Assembly (NCBI GenBank): GCA_902634885.1
Contig: CACPLR010000004.1
Location: 1 to 64,000 of the forward strand
Length of the DNA stretch: 64,000 nt
Direction of reading: 5' to 3'
Source of the DNA: an uncultured Pelagibacteraceae bacterium
Lineage (GTDB): Bacteria > Pseudomonadota > Alphaproteobacteria > Pelagibacterales > Pelagibacteraceae
Under the pieces are notes generated by a model that saw only the letters and a list, made by a program, of their open reading frames with translations, ran no database searches and was not told where the DNA came from. The translations under genes and the position numbers were made by a program. Shown one piece after another: positions 53,985-64,000 of the stretch. Each line of letters begins with the position of its first letter. Position 1 is the stretch's first letter.

Positions 53985-56092
53985 TGTCCACCAGCTATTA
54001 CAGCTAGAAGAAGTAAAGCAACAATATTTGTAATTTTAATCATAGGGTTTACGGCGGGACCCGCAGTATCTTTGTAAGGGTCTCCAACAGTGTCCCCTGT
54101 TACCGCAGCTTTATGAGCTTCTGAACCTTTTCCTCCAAATTTACCATCCTCTATATATTTCTTGGCGTTGTCCCAAGCTCCACCTCCTGCTGTCATAGAT
54201 ACAGCAACAAATAATCCAGTTATAATTACTCCAAGCAACATTGCTCCAACTGAGGATAGTGCAGCGACTTGACCACCTATTGGTAAAATTATTATGTATA
54301 AAACAATTGGAGATAAAACTGGTAACAATGAAGGTATCACCATTTCTTTAATTGCTGCTTTAGTTAATAAATCAACAAGTTTACCGTAATCTGGTTTTGC
54401 TTTACGTTTCATTATTCCAGGGATTTTTTTAAACTGTCTTCTAACTTCAACTACAACTGCACCGCCTGCTCTACCAACCGCTTGCATTCCCATTGAACCA
54501 AATAAGTATGGAAGCATTCCTCCAATTAATAAACCAACAACTACAAATGGATTTGATAAATCAAAAGAGACCACTATTCCTTCTAGTTTAGAGCCAGCTT
54601 CTTTTGAAAAATATTTAATATCTTCAGTATATGCTGCAAATAAAACCAAAGCACCTAAACCAGCTGATCCTATAGCATAACCTTTAGTAACTGCTTTTGT
54701 TGTGTTTCCTACTGCATCTAATGCATCTGTTGTTTTTCTAACATTTTTTGGAAGATTAGACATTTCTGCTATTCCGCCAGCGTTGTCTGTTACAGGTCCA
54801 TAAGCATCAAGTGCAACGACCATACCTGCAAGCGCAAGCATTGTTGTAACAGCAATTGCAATCCCAAATAAACCAGCAATGGCATTTGTTAATAATATAC
54901 CCGCAACAATAATTAGTGCTGGTATAGCAGTTGCTTCCATTGATATAGCTAATCCCTGTATTACATTGGTTCCATGTCCAGTGGTTGAAGATGCGGCCAC
55001 TGTTTTAACAGGACGATAATCTGTACCTGTGTAATATTCAGTAATCCATATAAGTAATCCCGTTATAATTAAACCAACAACACCACAATAATATAAGCTC
55101 ATTCCGGTAAATGTAGTATCTCCAAAACTATAACTAGCGTCTAAACCAATTACATAATCTGTAACAGGATATAATATTACTAAAGATAAAATTGCTGTTG
55201 CAATAAAACCTTTGTACAGAGCGTTCATAACATTTTTGGAATTTCCTAACTTAACAAAAAAAGTTCCAATAATTGAGGTAATTATACATGCCCCACCAAT
55301 CGTTAGAGGGTATATCATCATGCTAATATCTGATTGAAAAAAAATAGATGACAAAACCATTGTAGCTACAATTGTAACAGCATAAGTTTCAAATAAATCA
55401 GCCGCCATACCGGCGCAATCACCAACATTATCACCGACGTTATCCGCAATCACTGCTGGATTTCTTGGATCATCTTCAGGAATACCAGCTTCAACTTTAC
55501 CAACTAAATCAGCCCCTACGTCAGCACCTTTTGTAAAAATTCCACCACCTAATCTTGCAAAAATAGAAATTAATGAAGCACCAAATCCTAAAGCAACTAA
55601 AGCATTAACGATTTCTCTTTCATCAACACCGGACTTTAGAAGTATGTAATAATAAACTGCAATCGATAATAAAGCTAAGCCAGCGACCAACATTCCAGTT
55701 ATTGCTCCTGACTTAAACGCAACTGACAAACCTTCTGCTAAACCTTTTCTTGAGGCCTCTGCTGTTCTTACGTTAGCTTGTACTGATACCAACATACCAA
55801 CATATCCTGCTATCCCAGATAAGGCTGCACCAATTAAATAACCTATTCCTACCAATATTGAAAAAGCAAAACTAATTATTACTAAAACAACTACTCCAAC
55901 TATGGCTATAGTTTTATATTGTCTATTTAAATATGCTTTCGCCCCAATTTGTATAGCTGAGGCAATTTCTTGCATTTTGGGATTACCTGCACTTGATTTT
56001 AATATATTTGAACCAGTTACAAATCCATAGACTATAGAGAGTAAACCAGCAAAAATTGTATAAAGCAATATCGTTTCGATAGTTGAAGTCAT
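53981..56092 (-). CDS. hppA: proton-translocating pyrophosphatase (K+-independent type)
   Basis: Membrane pyrophosphatase that pumps protons at the expense of pyrophosphate. The 703-residue, about 16-helix protein has [11 protein letters not shown] (near residue 190), [23 protein letters not shown], and [17 protein letters not shown] near the C-terminus. The deciding position reads Lys in [20 protein letters not shown]; the K+-dependent class has Ala there, so this one should work without potassium. It gives energy saving in a nutrient-poor cell. Confidence 0.95.
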   Translation of the reverse strand: MTSTIETILLYTIFAGLLSIVYGFVTGSNILKSSAGNPKMQEIASAIQIGAKAYLNRQYKTIAIVGVVVLVIISFAFSILVGIGYLIGAALSGIAGYVGMLVSVQANVRTAEASRKGLAEGLSVAFKSGAITGMLVAGLALLSIAVYYYILLKSGVDEREIVNALVALGFGASLISIFARLGGGIFTKGADVGADLVGKVEAGIPEDDPRNPAVIADNVGDNVGDCAGMAADLFETYAVTIVATMVLSSIFFQSDISMMIYPLTIGGACIITSIIGTFFVKLGNSKNVMNALYKGFIATAILSLVILYPVTDYVIGLDASYSFGDTTFTGMSLYYCGVVGLIITGLLIWITEYYTGTDYRPVKTVAASSTTGHGTNVIQGLAISMEATAIPALIIVAGILLTNAIAGLFGIAIAVTTMLALAGMVVALDAYGPVTDNAGGIAEMSNLPKNVRKTTDALDAVGNTTKAVTKGYAIGSAGLGALVLFAAYTEDIKYFSKEAGSKLEGIVVSFDLSNPFVVVGLLIGGMLPYLFGSMGMQAVGRAGGAVVVEVRRQFKKIPGIMKRKAKPDYGKLVDLLTKAAIKEMVIPSLLPVLSPIVLYIIILPIGGQVAALSSVGAMLLGVIITGLFVAVSMTAGGGAWDNAKKYIEDGKFGGKGSEAHKAAVTGDTVGDPYKDTAGPAVNPMIKITNIVALLLLAVIAGGH

Positions 56093-56169
56093 AATTTCCT
56101 TAAAATTCTTTTGGTTTGTTTTTTAAAATGCGGACATTACAAAAAAAAAGCTAAAAGGCAATATTTAAC

Positions 56170-57129
56170 TTATTTAAACTTGTGCAAATAACCTTTATTT
56201 TTAATACTTTTTAGATAATTTCCATTAGAATTTAAAATTTGATTGGGCTTATTCGTAATACTACCAATTTTTGTAATTTTAGTATTGATTCTTTTGGATA
56301 ATTTTTTTACTTGCTCGAATTTTTTTAACGGAGATGTAAAAAGTACTTGGTAATCATCACCATTTGAAACAAATTTTTCCTTTTGTAAATTATTTAACTT
56401 TATTAATCTTTGAAGATTTTTAGATATAGGAATATCGTTCATAGATAAAGTATATCCTAAATTTTGATTATTAATCATTCTTTCGAGATCTAAGATAAGA
56501 CCATCAGATATATCAATTGATGAAGTGGCTATAGACGGCATATATTTGTATATTTTGTGAGCGATATCTGGAACATAATATTTTTTTACAAAATAATTTT
56601 CTAAACTTTTACTAGATTTAATATCCTTATTTAAAATTTTTAATCCAGCATAAGCATCACCTAAGTTACCGGTAACAAAAATTCCATCACCAACATTCGA
56701 ATTATTTCTTTTTACAATTTTTGTTGCAAAACCAATTACAGTAACAGTAAATGATGAAGTACAGGAATATGTTGTGTCACCACCACTAAGTAATAATTTA
56801 TATTTTTTTAATTCTTCTTTTAAAGATTTAACAATTAATAAAAAATTAGAGTGATTAGATAACCTATTATTTATAGAAGCTGATAAAAAAATATATCTAG
56901 GTTTTACACCTTTGCAAATTAAATCGGATATAGAGGAACGAATAATTTTTTTTATGATTAAATCTGGTTTTTTAGTATTTTTAAAGTGAATTTTTTCATT
57001 ATATGTATCTGTGGATACGACTAGACGTTTCTTTTTATCAAAAAAAACATCATCATTTAATTTAAGAGAACTAGAGTTATTAGCTGCTAGATATTTTAAA
57101 TATTTTGATACTACTTTATCATCATCCAT
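56170..57129 (-). CDS. thiL: thiamine-monophosphate kinase
   Basis: Phosphorylates thiamine monophosphate to the active diphosphate. The 319-residue protein has LNDDVFFDKKKRLVVSTDTYNEKIHF (usual GDD reads NDD), LLSGGDTTYS (near residue 110) and IDISDGLILDLERM (near residue 205). I use the ATG at 57129, which overlaps the nusB stop by 8 nt; the longer frame from 57162 adds 11 unlike residues. The last gene of the long minus-strand run; hppA follows after 77 bp. Confidence 0.88.
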   Translation of the reverse strand: MDDDKVVSKYLKYLAANNSSSLKLNDDVFFDKKKRLVVSTDTYNEKIHFKNTKKPDLIIKKIIRSSISDLICKGVKPRYIFLSASINNRLSNHSNFLLIVKSLKEELKKYKLLLSGGDTTYSCTSSFTVTVIGFATKIVKRNNSNVGDGIFVTGNLGDAYAGLKILNKDIKSSKSLENYFVKKYYVPDIAHKIYKYMPSIATSSIDISDGLILDLERMINNQNLGYTLSMNDIPISKNLQRLIKLNNLQKEKFVSNGDDYQVLFTSPLKKFEQVKKLSKRINTKITKIGSITNKPNQILNSNGNYLKSIKNKGYLHKFK

Positions 57130-57526
57130 TAGGTGTTCGCACTTTTTTAGAAATCTTGTCAAGCAAAGCGTTAAGATATTTTGTTTGAGAAATATCTATA
57201 AAAAAATTTGAAGCGTTTAAGTATTCCTTTATAATAATTTTAGTTGAAGTTCTTGGCTTATATAAAAATTCAAAAATTGCACTTTTTATTATTACTAGGA
57301 ATACTTTATCTAATCTAATCATATTAAGATCAGTGTTTAAATGATTATTAATCTCATCTGTTATTACTTCATCTCTTTCTAATGTTCCATTTACAACGTC
57401 TTTAATAAATTTTTTAAATCTGTGTTTTGGAAAGGCTAATTTTTCTTCTTTATTAAAAAATTGACCATACAATTTTTGAATAATTATTACCCTTGGATTA
57501 TTTTTAGGGCTATAAATTACTGACAT
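57122..57526 (-). CDS. nusB: transcription antitermination factor NusB
   Basis: RNA-binding antitermination factor that joins the rRNA transcription complex. The 134-residue all-helical protein has RVIIIQKLYGQFFN, LDKVFLVIIKSAIFEFLYKPRTSTKIIIKEYLNASNFF, and ALLDKISKKVR, matching the NusB C-terminal pattern (I-L-R-x-A-x-x-E-L, V-I-N-E-x-V-x-x-A-K-x-F). Position after ribH is canonical. Confidence 0.85.
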   Translation of the reverse strand: MSVIYSPKNNPRVIIIQKLYGQFFNKEEKLAFPKHRFKKFIKDVVNGTLERDEVITDEINNHLNTDLNMIRLDKVFLVIIKSAIFEFLYKPRTSTKIIIKEYLNASNFFIDISQTKYLNALLDKISKKVRTPNG

Positions 57527-57919
57527 TTATTTATTAGTTAAAACAACTTTTACAGCTTCAGAAGCTTCAAGTCCCTTTTTTCCTCTTGCAATAGCTTGCT
57601 TTTTATTTAAGCAAGTAATAATACCGTTTCCAATTGGTTTTTTTGAACCAATGGATAATGTCATTATCGCATTTGTTGCAGATTGAGAAATAAAATCAAA
57701 GTGTGGTGTTTGTCCTTTAATTACACAACCTAAAGCAATGAAACCATTGTATTTATTTATATTTCTTGAAATAGTTACTGGTATTTCAAATACTCCTGGC
57801 ACTTTAAGAATTTTAATAGAATAATATTTTTTGTTCAAATTTTTTAGAGCACTTTTTAGCAAATTATTTGAAATATCTTTGTAATAATCTGCAATAATAA
57901 CTAAAATTTTTTTTTTCAT
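57527..57919 (-). CDS. ribH: 6,7-dimethyl-8-ribityllumazine synthase
   Basis: Penultimate step of riboflavin synthesis. The 130-residue protein has VPGVFEIPVTISRN (near residue 40), FIALGCVIKGQTPHFDFIS with the catalytic His, and PIGNGIITCLNKKQAIAR. Slightly shorter than E. coli RibH (156 aa). It overlaps the ribB stop by 4 nt. Confidence 0.93.
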   Translation of the reverse strand: MKKKILVIIADYYKDISNNLLKSALKNLNKKYYSIKILKVPGVFEIPVTISRNINKYNGFIALGCVIKGQTPHFDFISQSATNAIMTLSIGSKKPIGNGIITCLNKKQAIARGKKGLEASEAVKVVLTNK

Positions 57920-59019
57920 TTTATTATTTCTTGTTTTTGTATTCTAATTCCATATCCTTCCAAACCAACAACCTTTTTTGTTGATCTTGTTACTAAAATC
58001 ATATTTTTTATTTTAAGACTCTTAATTATTTGGGCACCTATACCGTAATTTTTGATAAGTTTATCAAATCCCTTTTTATAAAATTCCTTAGATTTATATT
58101 GTTTGAGAGTTTGTGAAACAGATTTTAGATTTGGATCTCTTATAAAAACCAACACACAATTATTATATTTTTTAAAGTAAGATAGTGTTTTATTAAATGA
58201 ATTTGGTAATTTTTGATTAATTAAATAGTTTTGTACTACATTGGATGAAATAACCCTAACTCTTGGTGTAGTATTTGAATTAATTTTTCCTTTTACTAAC
58301 GCAAAATGTTCTGAACCATCTAAAACATTTTCAAATATTTTTATTAAAAATTTTTGATTTTGCACAACAATATTTGATGTATTTTTCAATTTAATTAACT
58401 TTTCTTTTTTTAATCTAAAAGAAATCAATTCATCTATCTTTGCAATTGCAAGGTCGTGTTTTTTTGCAAATTTAAATAAATCTTCACCTTTTGCCATAGT
58501 ACCATCTTCATTCATAATTTCACATATAACTGCAGCTGGAAGTTTATTAGAGAGTTTAGCTATATCTACAGATGCCTCAGTATGACCTGCTCTTACAAGG
58601 ACTCCGCCTTCTCTTGCAATAATTGGGAATACATGCCCGGGAGAAACTATCTCCTTTTTATTAGGATTTCTTTTAGTAGCAACTTTTATAGTTTTGGCAC
58701 GATCTTTTGCTGAAATACCTGTCGTAATTCCTTTTTTTGCTTCAATAGAAACTGTAAAAGCTGTTTTATTTCTAGATTGATTAACAGGAGCCATATAACT
58801 AAGTCCCAATTTTTTTGCATGTGCATTATTTAATGTTAAGCAGATTAATCCTCTTCCATATTTGGCCATGAAATTTATTTTTTTGTAATTAACATCTGAA
58901 GCAGAAAAAACTAAATCTCCCTCATTCTCTCTATTTTCATCATCAACCAAAATATACATTCCTCCTCTTTTTGAGATAGAAATAATTGTTTCAATGTTAC
59001 TAAATTTATTTTTTTTCAT
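57916..59019 (-). CDS. ribB: 3,4-dihydroxy-2-butanone-4-phosphate synthase with degenerate GTP cyclohydrolase II domain
   Basis: The N-terminal half (residues about 10-205) is a normal RibB: VDDENRENEGDLVFSA, STGISAKDRAKTI-like segment, GHVFPIIAREGGVLVRAGHTEA. The C-terminal half follows the RibA fold to the end (KNYGIGAQIIKSLKIKNMIL, LEGYGIRI) but lacks the HSECLTGD, RCDCG and QEGRGIG motifs: no zinc cysteines and no catalytic loop. So it should make the butanone phosphate only, and GTP cyclohydrolase II must come from elsewhere. It overlaps ribE by 14 nt. Confidence 0.9.
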   Translation of the reverse strand: MKKNKFSNIETIISISKRGGMYILVDDENRENEGDLVFSASDVNYKKINFMAKYGRGLICLTLNNAHAKKLGLSYMAPVNQSRNKTAFTVSIEAKKGITTGISAKDRAKTIKVATKRNPNKKEIVSPGHVFPIIAREGGVLVRAGHTEASVDIAKLSNKLPAAVICEIMNEDGTMAKGEDLFKFAKKHDLAIAKIDELISFRLKKEKLIKLKNTSNIVVQNQKFLIKIFENVLDGSEHFALVKGKINSNTTPRVRVISSNVVQNYLINQKLPNSFNKTLSYFKKYNNCVLVFIRDPNLKSVSQTLKQYKSKEFYKKGFDKLIKNYGIGAQIIKSLKIKNMILVTRSTKKVVGLEGYGIRIQKQEIIK

Positions 59020-59599
59020 TTAGAAATTTTTTTACATATTTTGATAGAATATCTATCTCAATATTAACTAAATCGTTTCTTTTTAAATAATATAAATTAG
59101 TTAATTTCAAAGTGTGAGGAATAACCCAAATTTCAAATGAATTTTTTTTAATTTTTGCAATAGTTAAAGAAACACCATTGATTAATATAGAGGCTTTTTC
59201 GACTAAAAATTTCTTAAATTTGCTCTCAATTTTAAACTCATAAATTTTTGATTTATCAATTTTTTTAATCGAAATTATTTTTGAGACTGTATCGACGTGT
59301 CCTTGACATATATGACCAGATATATTTTGTTTATATTTTAGTGGAAGTTCTAAATTTATAATTGATCCTAATTTGATATTTTTAAACTTAGATTTCATAA
59401 TAGTTTCATTAGAAAGATAAAATTCCAAAGTTTTATATTTGTATGAAATTAGTGTGAGACAAACTCCATCACAAGCAATAGATATACCGAGGTTTTTATT
59501 ATTTACTTTAATTGATGATTTAATAAATATATTAATACCTTTATTTCTTTTAACAATTTTAGATACTTTTCCTTGATTAAATATTATTCCATTAAACAT
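59006..59599 (-). CDS. ribE: riboflavin synthase alpha chain
   Basis: Dismutates two lumazine molecules to riboflavin. The 197-residue protein is a tandem of two barrels: MFNGII start, ACDGVCLTLIS (near residue 42), SGHICQGHVDTVSKI (near residue 94), NGVSLTIAKI and VIPHTLKLTNL (near residue 160), then NIEIDILSKYVKKFL. All signature motifs are in place. Lies 1 bp after the ribD stop. Confidence 0.92.
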   Translation of the reverse strand: MFNGIIFNQGKVSKIVKRNKGINIFIKSSIKVNNKNLGISIACDGVCLTLISYKYKTLEFYLSNETIMKSKFKNIKLGSIINLELPLKYKQNISGHICQGHVDTVSKIISIKKIDKSKIYEFKIESKFKKFLVEKASILINGVSLTIAKIKKNSFEIWVIPHTLKLTNLYYLKRNDLVNIEIDILSKYVKKFLNEKK

Positions 59600-59600
59600 A

Positions 59601-60695
59601 TTAATTAAAATGAGTAAGTTTATCTTTATCTATAAAAGTATTAATTTTATTTTTTTTATAATTTTTATTTAAAATTTTTAAAAGTTTTTTTACATAAATC
59701 GTATCTTTAATTTTGATGCTTTTATTTGACTTAAAAAGATAAAATTCGTTCACTAGACCCTTGTTAATAAAATTTTCTAAAAGTGTTGGACCACATTCAA
59801 TTAATATCCGGTGTAGATTTTTTTTATGAAGAATACTAAGAACAGATTTCAAGTCAAATTTTTTATCTAAATTTCTATTGTTAAATATTTCCGTATTAGT
59901 ATCTCTTAATTTTTTAATTTTGGTTTTATTATTGCTTTTGGAGAATATTATTTTTTTTAATTTTTTATTTTTGAATATTTCTGAAGATAATTTTACTTTT
60001 AAATCTTTATCAATAATCACAATAATTGGTGAACATTTTTCTAAACCATATAATCTGCAAGTTAATTTGGGATTGTCATTATTAATAGTAACATAAGATG
60101 TTAGCAATGCCTGACTCCTATATCTTAGGATATGTGTGATATCTTTTGAATAGATATTAGATATAGGGGTTTTGTCTTTGTAAATTCTATTATTTTGTGA
60201 AATAGCTAGTTTTCCAATGACATAAGGGAGATTATTTTTTCTTATAAAGTCATAGTCAGAATATAATTTTTTTGTTCTATTTTTTATAAAATCTTTTATT
60301 ACATTTATTCTATGTTTTTTTAATATATTCTTAGCAGTATTTTTTGTTCTTTTATCTTCGTCTGTATGTGAAAAGAAAACTTTTTTAAATTTTTTTTTAA
60401 TTAAAGCATTTGTACAAGGTGGTGTTTTTCCATAATGGGTACATGGTTCTAGTGACACATACATAGATGAATTATTAAAATCTTTTGATTTTTTTTTATT
60501 AATTGCGTTTATTTCTGCATGAGGTCTTCCGTTTGAACCAGTTGCACCATATGAAATTATTTTATTATTTTTAGTAATAACACAACCGACAGAAGGATTT
60601 GTACCTGTAAAGTATTTTTGATTTTCAGCAAGACTAATTGCAAGCTGCATCAATTTTTTATCGGATAATTGAAAGTTATCTTTTTTTGTAGACAT
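59601..60695 (-). CDS. ribD: bifunctional pyrimidine deaminase/reductase RibD
   Basis: Deaminates and reduces the early pyrimidine intermediates of riboflavin synthesis. The 364-residue protein has a deaminase domain with [16 protein letters not shown] and [19 protein letters not shown] (zinc His and two Cys), and a reductase domain from about residue 150 with [22 protein letters not shown] and [12 protein letters not shown]. The ATG at 60695 is preferred over the TTG codon before it. It overlaps nrdR by 20 nt. Confidence 0.93.
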   Translation of the reverse strand: MSTKKDNFQLSDKKLMQLAISLAENQKYFTGTNPSVGCVITKNNKIISYGATGSNGRPHAEINAINKKKSKDFNNSSMYVSLEPCTHYGKTPPCTNALIKKKFKKVFFSHTDEDKRTKNTAKNILKKHRINVIKDFIKNRTKKLYSDYDFIRKNNLPYVIGKLAISQNNRIYKDKTPISNIYSKDITHILRYRSQALLTSYVTINNDNPKLTCRLYGLEKCSPIIVIIDKDLKVKLSSEIFKNKKLKKIIFSKSNNKTKIKKLRDTNTEIFNNRNLDKKFDLKSVLSILHKKNLHRILIECGPTLLENFINKGLVNEFYLFKSNKSIKIKDTIYVKKLLKILNKNYKKNKINTFIDKDKLTHFN

Positions 60696-61134
60696 CAATT
60701 TTATCTACAAATTGAACAAAATCTTTTTCTTCTCTAAAATTTCTATAAACAGATGCAAATCTTACATAAGCAACTGGATCTAAATCTTTTAATCCTTCCA
60801 TGACCATAGTACCAATAGTATTTGAGGATATTTCACTCTGACCAAGTTCTTCAAGTGATCTGGATATTTTAGAAATAAATTTTTCAGCTGTTTCAGTATC
60901 TATAGGTCTCTTACTCAATGCTAAATAAATAGATTTTGAGAGTTTTTCTCTATCAAATGGAGACTTTCTTCCATTTTTTTTGACTACAGTTAATTCTCTA
61001 AATTGAATTCTTTCGAAAGTAGTGAACCGTTGACCACATACACATAGTCTACGTCTTCTTATGGCTGTACCATCTTCTGTTGGTCGTGAATCAACTACAG
61101 AGGTGTCCCCTCTTTTACTACATGGACATATCAT
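60676..61134 (-). CDS. nrdR: transcriptional repressor NrdR
   Basis: ATP/dATP-sensing repressor of ribonucleotide reductase genes. The 152-residue protein has [35 protein letters not shown] and an ATP-cone domain with [17 protein letters not shown]. The zinc ribbon is unusual: MICPC at the start and LCVCG later, so both cysteine pairs are C-x-C instead of C-x-x-C. The ATP cone is normal. It sits between glyA and ribD, the usual alphaproteobacterial order. Confidence 0.9.
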   Translation of the reverse strand: MICPCSKRGDTSVVDSRPTEDGTAIRRRRLCVCGQRFTTFERIQFRELTVVKKNGRKSPFDREKLSKSIYLALSKRPIDTETAEKFISKISRSLEELGQSEISSNTIGTMVMEGLKDLDPVAYVRFASVYRNFREEKDFVQFVDKIDVYKKR

Positions 61135-61141
61135 GTTTTAA

Positions 61142-62452
61142 TTATCCTAAATGTTTATATATAGGAAAATTCGAACATAAATCTACAACTTCTTTTCTAA
61201 CCTCTTCTTCAATTTTTGAATTATCATTTGGATTTTCTGATAAACCTTTAATAACTTTTGTTATTAATTCACCAACTAATTTAAATTCATTTAATCCAAA
61301 TCCTCTTGTTGTTGCTGCTTGTGAACCTAACCTTATACCAGATGTAACCATTGGGCTTTCCGTATCAAAAGGTATTCCATTTTTGTTACAAGTAATATTT
61401 GCTCGAGATAAACTTTCAGCTGCAAGATTGCCTTTCACATTAAATGATCTAAGATCAACTAACATTAAGTGTGTATCAGTGCCACCTGAGTAAATTTTAA
61501 AACCGTTATTCTTTAAAGTTTCAGCTAAAATTTTAGCATTTGCTAAAACCTCTTTTATATAATCTTGGAACTCTGGTTTTAAAGCCTCTTTAAATCCTAC
61601 AGCTTTAGCAGCAATAATATGCATTAGTGGACCACCCTGGTAACCTGGAAAAACTGCAGTATTAAATTTTTTTGCGAGATCATCATGATTGGTTAAAATT
61701 ATACCTCCCCTTGCACTTCTGAAAACTTTGTGTGTAGTTGATGTTACAACATGAGCATGGTCAACTGGATTTGGATAACCTTTTCCAGCAACCAGACCTG
61801 AAAAATGTGCCATATCAACCATAAAATAAGCACCAATTTTATCAGCTATTTCTCTAAATCTTTTAAAGTCAATTAATCGTGAATAAGCACTTCCACCAGC
61901 AATAATTAATTTAGGTTTATGCTCTAAAGCTAATTTCTCAACATTATCATAATCAATCAACTCTGATTGTTTATCAACATCGTATCCAATTGCATTGAAC
62001 CATTTTCCCGACATAGATATTTTTAATCCATGTGTAATATGTCCACCAGAATTTAAACTCATTCCCATAAACGTATCGCCTGGTTTTAGTAAAGCTAAAA
62101 ATACAGCACCATTAGCTTGAGCTCCAGAGTGAGGTTGTGCATTTGCAAATTTACAATTGAAAAGTTTTTTTAATCTTTCTATTGCCAATTCCTCAGCTAC
62201 ATCTACATGCTCACAACCATTATAGTATCTTTTTCCTGGATAACCTTCAGCATATTTGTTTGTTAAAACAGAACCTTGTGCTTCAAGTACAGCCTGTGAA
62301 ACTATATTCTCGGATGCAATTAATTCAATATGATTTTGTTGTCTTAACAATTCATCATTAATTGCTTTATAAATATCTGGATCGCTTTGTTTTAAACTTT
62401 TTTCAAAAAAATCTTGGTATTGATTATTTATATATTTACTTTCACTAGACAT
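61142..62452 (-). CDS. glyA: serine hydroxymethyltransferase
   Basis: Interconverts serine and glycine with tetrahydrofolate as the one-carbon carrier. The 436-residue PLP enzyme has [38 protein letters not shown] (near residue 44), [12 protein letters not shown] and the PLP lysine in [15 protein letters not shown] (near residue 243). No glycine riboswitch could be present: only 1 bp separates it from rpiB upstream. Confidence 0.95.
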   Translation of the reverse strand: MSSESKYINNQYQDFFEKSLKQSDPDIYKAINDELLRQQNHIELIASENIVSQAVLEAQGSVLTNKYAEGYPGKRYYNGCEHVDVAEELAIERLKKLFNCKFANAQPHSGAQANGAVFLALLKPGDTFMGMSLNSGGHITHGLKISMSGKWFNAIGYDVDKQSELIDYDNVEKLALEHKPKLIIAGGSAYSRLIDFKRFREIADKIGAYFMVDMAHFSGLVAGKGYPNPVDHAHVVTSTTHKVFRSARGGIILTNHDDLAKKFNTAVFPGYQGGPLMHIIAAKAVGFKEALKPEFQDYIKEVLANAKILAETLKNNGFKIYSGGTDTHLMLVDLRSFNVKGNLAAESLSRANITCNKNGIPFDTESPMVTSGIRLGSQAATTRGFGLNEFKLVGELITKVIKGLSENPNDNSKIEEEVRKEVVDLCSNFPIYKHLG

Positions 62453-62453
62453 A

Positions 62454-62879
62454 TTAAATCCTTTTCACTCTTTTTAAGTGTCTTCCCCCTTCAAAATCAG
62501 TTTTTAAAAAGGTGTTAACACATTTCATCGCTAAACTTTTATTAGTTAGTCTTTCACCTAATGTAATAACATTTGCATCATTATGCAATCTTGATAATTT
62601 CGCATTTTTAATGGAATAACATAATGCAGCTCTAATCTTCTTATGTCTATTTGCAGCCATAGACATTCCTAATCCTGAACCACAAATCAAAATACCAACA
62701 TTAGATTTTTTTTTTGACACCATTTTGCTCAACTTATGTGCATATATCGGATAATTTACTGAAACAGATTTATTGTTAGTGCCTAAATCCATAATATCGA
62801 ATTTCGTTTTAAGTTTTTCAAAAATGAAGTTTTTAAGTGAATAACCTGCATGATCTGAAGCAATATAAATTTTTTTCAA
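62454..62879 (-). CDS. rpiB: ribose-5-phosphate isomerase B
   Basis: Interconverts ribose-5- and ribulose-5-phosphate. The 141-residue protein has [14 protein letters not shown] at the start, [26 protein letters not shown] (near residue 61; catalytic Cys) and [15 protein letters not shown]. The start is TTG (62879), one base after the upstream stop; no ATG is in frame nearby. rpiB next to glyA is common in alphaproteobacteria. Confidence 0.92.
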   Translation of the reverse strand: MKKIYIASDHAGYSLKNFIFEKLKTKFDIMDLGTNNKSVSVNYPIYAHKLSKMVSKKKSNVGILICGSGLGMSMAANRHKKIRAALCYSIKNAKLSRLHNDANVITLGERLTNKSLAMKCVNTFLKTDFEGGRHLKRVKRI

Positions 62880-62880
62880 A

Positions 62881-63504
62881 CTAATTAAATTTGTAATCTA
62901 AAACGCATGCAACTAGGTGTACTCTATTTTCTTCACCCCCATTAAATGCATTATGATACTTTGTATTGTTAGTAATCCAAACAGAACCATCTGCGGGCAT
63001 GTGCTGAGCAACTTTATCAACGACCATAATTGCACCAGGATTAGTATATATTGGTATATGCAGTCTTGGTTCTGGGTCTCTATGCCAACTTAAAGTTGAT
63101 CTTGGTTCTTTTAACAATAATCTAATTCTTCCAAGTTTATATCTTTTACTTAATACATCGAAGACTTCTTTAAAATAAGTATGTTCAAAATCTTTTACAA
63201 ATTCAGTATATTTTTCCTCCTCTATTGCAACATCACGGCTAACTTCTTTTCCAGTTGAATCCGGCTTTGTCCAGTATACACCTCTAACTTTATTTCCCTT
63301 TATTGAGTCTGGGTCACCTGGTATTTGGTTTAATGAAATACCAGCAAAGTGAGGAATTCCTAAACTTGTGTCAAAGCCTTTCATGTTCAAAACCTCATCA
63401 CAAGCAGCTTGTAGTTTTTCAATGTCAAAACTTAGGTCTTGTAAGTGAAAATCACTATTAGAATTACTTTTTTTTACTTCTTTAAGATAAGATACGTTGC
63501 TCAT
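62881..63504 (-). CDS. aspartyl/asparaginyl beta-hydroxylase-type 2OG-oxygenase
   Basis: A 207-residue iron(II)/2-oxoglutarate oxygenase of the aspartyl/asparaginyl hydroxylase group. The metal site is seen as HRD in LSWHRDPEPRLHIPI (near residue 143), and the distal His with the 2OG-binding Arg as YHNAFNGGEENRVHLV (near residue 182). The substrate is unknown; such proteins hydroxylate amino-acid side chains or small acids. It is the first gene of the minus-strand run that leads into rpiB and glyA, divergent from hemB. Confidence 0.8.
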   Translation of the reverse strand: MSNVSYLKEVKKSNSNSDFHLQDLSFDIEKLQAACDEVLNMKGFDTSLGIPHFAGISLNQIPGDPDSIKGNKVRGVYWTKPDSTGKEVSRDVAIEEEKYTEFVKDFEHTYFKEVFDVLSKRYKLGRIRLLLKEPRSTLSWHRDPEPRLHIPIYTNPGAIMVVDKVAQHMPADGSVWITNNTKYHNAFNGGEENRVHLVACVLDYKFN

Positions 63505-63563
63505 GCGCTAAATAAATACTTTATTATTTTATATATAACATATAACTTTTGTCGCATCATACA

Positions 63564-63569
63564 TATAAT
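63564..63569 (+). promoter_or_regulatory. candidate -10 box of hemB
   Basis: TATAAT at 63564-63569 is a consensus -10 box only 5 bp before the hemB ATG, which would give a leaderless mRNA. No good -35 box stands at the right distance. Confidence 0.3.
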
Positions 63570-63574
63570 TAATA

Positions 63575-64000
63575 ATGATTATCACAGGAAAATATCCAAA
63601 TTTAAGGATGAGAAGATCAAGAAAAAATAGTTGGTCACGTAGGCTTGTACAGGAAAATAGTCTTTCTTATAACGATCTGATTCTTCCAATTTTTTTAACA
63701 GATGGCTCTAACAAAAAAATTCCTATTAAATCTATGCCTAACATTTATAGATATTCAATAGATAAACTCTCTAAGATATTAGACAAATCAATTAAGAAGA
63801 AAATTCCTATGATTGCACTTTTTCCTCAAACAAAAAGTAAATTAAAAGACCCTTTAGGTTCAGAGGCTTTAAATGAAAATAATTTAGTATGTAAGGCTAT
63901 TAGATACATTAAAAAAAGATATAAAAATGAAATTGGTATAATGTGTGATGTTGCTCTTGATCCATATACTTCTCACGGTCATGACGGATTGTTAAAAAAT
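63575..64000 (+). CDS. hemB: delta-aminolevulinic acid dehydratase (3' partial)
   Basis: Porphobilinogen synthase of heme biosynthesis, cut by the window end after 142 codons. Visible marks are RRSRKNSWSRRLVQEN, LILPIFLTDG, IALFPQTKSKLKDPLGSEALNENNLV and IMCDVALDPYTSHGHDG, which match HemB closely. The ATG at 63575 is the first start after the divergent oxygenase gene, 70 bp away. Confidence 0.93.
   Translation, partial: MIITGKYPNLRMRRSRKNSWSRRLVQENSLSYNDLILPIFLTDGSNKKIPIKSMPNIYRYSIDKLSKILDKSIKKKIPMIALFPQTKSKLKDPLGSEALNENNLVCKAIRYIKKRYKNEIGIMCDVALDPYTSHGHDGLLKN

Overview
The window looks like part of the chromosome of a SAR11-type alphaproteobacterium (Candidatus Pelagibacter or a close relative). 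I infer this from the very high A+T content (about 70% by eye), very short or overlapping gene junctions, alphaproteobacterial gene orders (nagZ-scpAB-tatABC-serS, yajC-secDF, rplM-rpsI-argC, ribD-ribE-ribB-ribH-nusB-thiL, rpmF-plsX-ihfA-merR) and proteins shared with mitochondria (NDUFS4-like, CBP3-like, SdhE, CtaA). No database was searched.

Layout. 1-7681 (+): cell-wall recycling (nagZ, cut by the window edge), chromosome condensation (scpAB), Tat export (tatABC), serS and Sec accessory proteins (yajC-secDF). 7678-11189 (-): a PuuD-type membrane protein and uvrA. 11270-16585 (+): ssb, gyrA, coaD, a cyclophilin, tgt, tRNA-Lys. 16589-20561: an M48 lipoprotein protease, a DUF502 protein, recG, sdhE and tRNA-Ser. 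20650-30748 (+): one tightly packed run of rarD, a lytic transglycosylase, an RlpA/SPOR lipoprotein, a D,D-carboxypeptidase, tmk, holB, metG, tatD, an MBL hydrolase and two transporters.

30749-36540 is the accessory part. It holds a 490-bp stretch without genes, a one-domain alkyltransferase gene preceded by a GC-richer, strongly folded RNA candidate (31517-31740, minus strand), a small membrane protein, a tyrosine recombinase with a 35-bp near-perfect dyad at its start codon, a fucosyltransferase, a glycosyltransferase fragment, two more glycosyltransferases and a GIY-YIG protein, ending at tRNA-Glu. It reads as a surface-polysaccharide island with its own recombinase.

36560-50670: glpX, an SbmA-like transporter, an NDUFS4-like complex I subunit, tRNA-Pro, nhaA, glutathione peroxidase, hom and argC, ribosomal proteins S9/L13, then a sulfur amino-acid cluster (two MetY-type PLP enzymes with an alpha/beta hydrolase and an unrecognised methyltransferase-like protein) and ctaA. 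50714-64000: chorismate mutase, rpmG, a MerR regulator, ihfA, plsX, rpmF, a cytochrome bc1 chaperone, bamE, H+-pyrophosphatase, and a ten-gene minus-strand run from a 2OG-oxygenase through rpiB, glyA, nrdR and the riboflavin genes to nusB and thiL. It ends in a partial hemB.

The strongest leads are the folded RNA upstream of the alkyltransferase and the dyad beside the recombinase. Next come enzymes that lack expected metal-binding residues: tRNA-guanine transglycosylase without its three zinc cysteines, RibB with a gutted GTP-cyclohydrolase half, and NrdR with CxC instead of CxxC knuckles.
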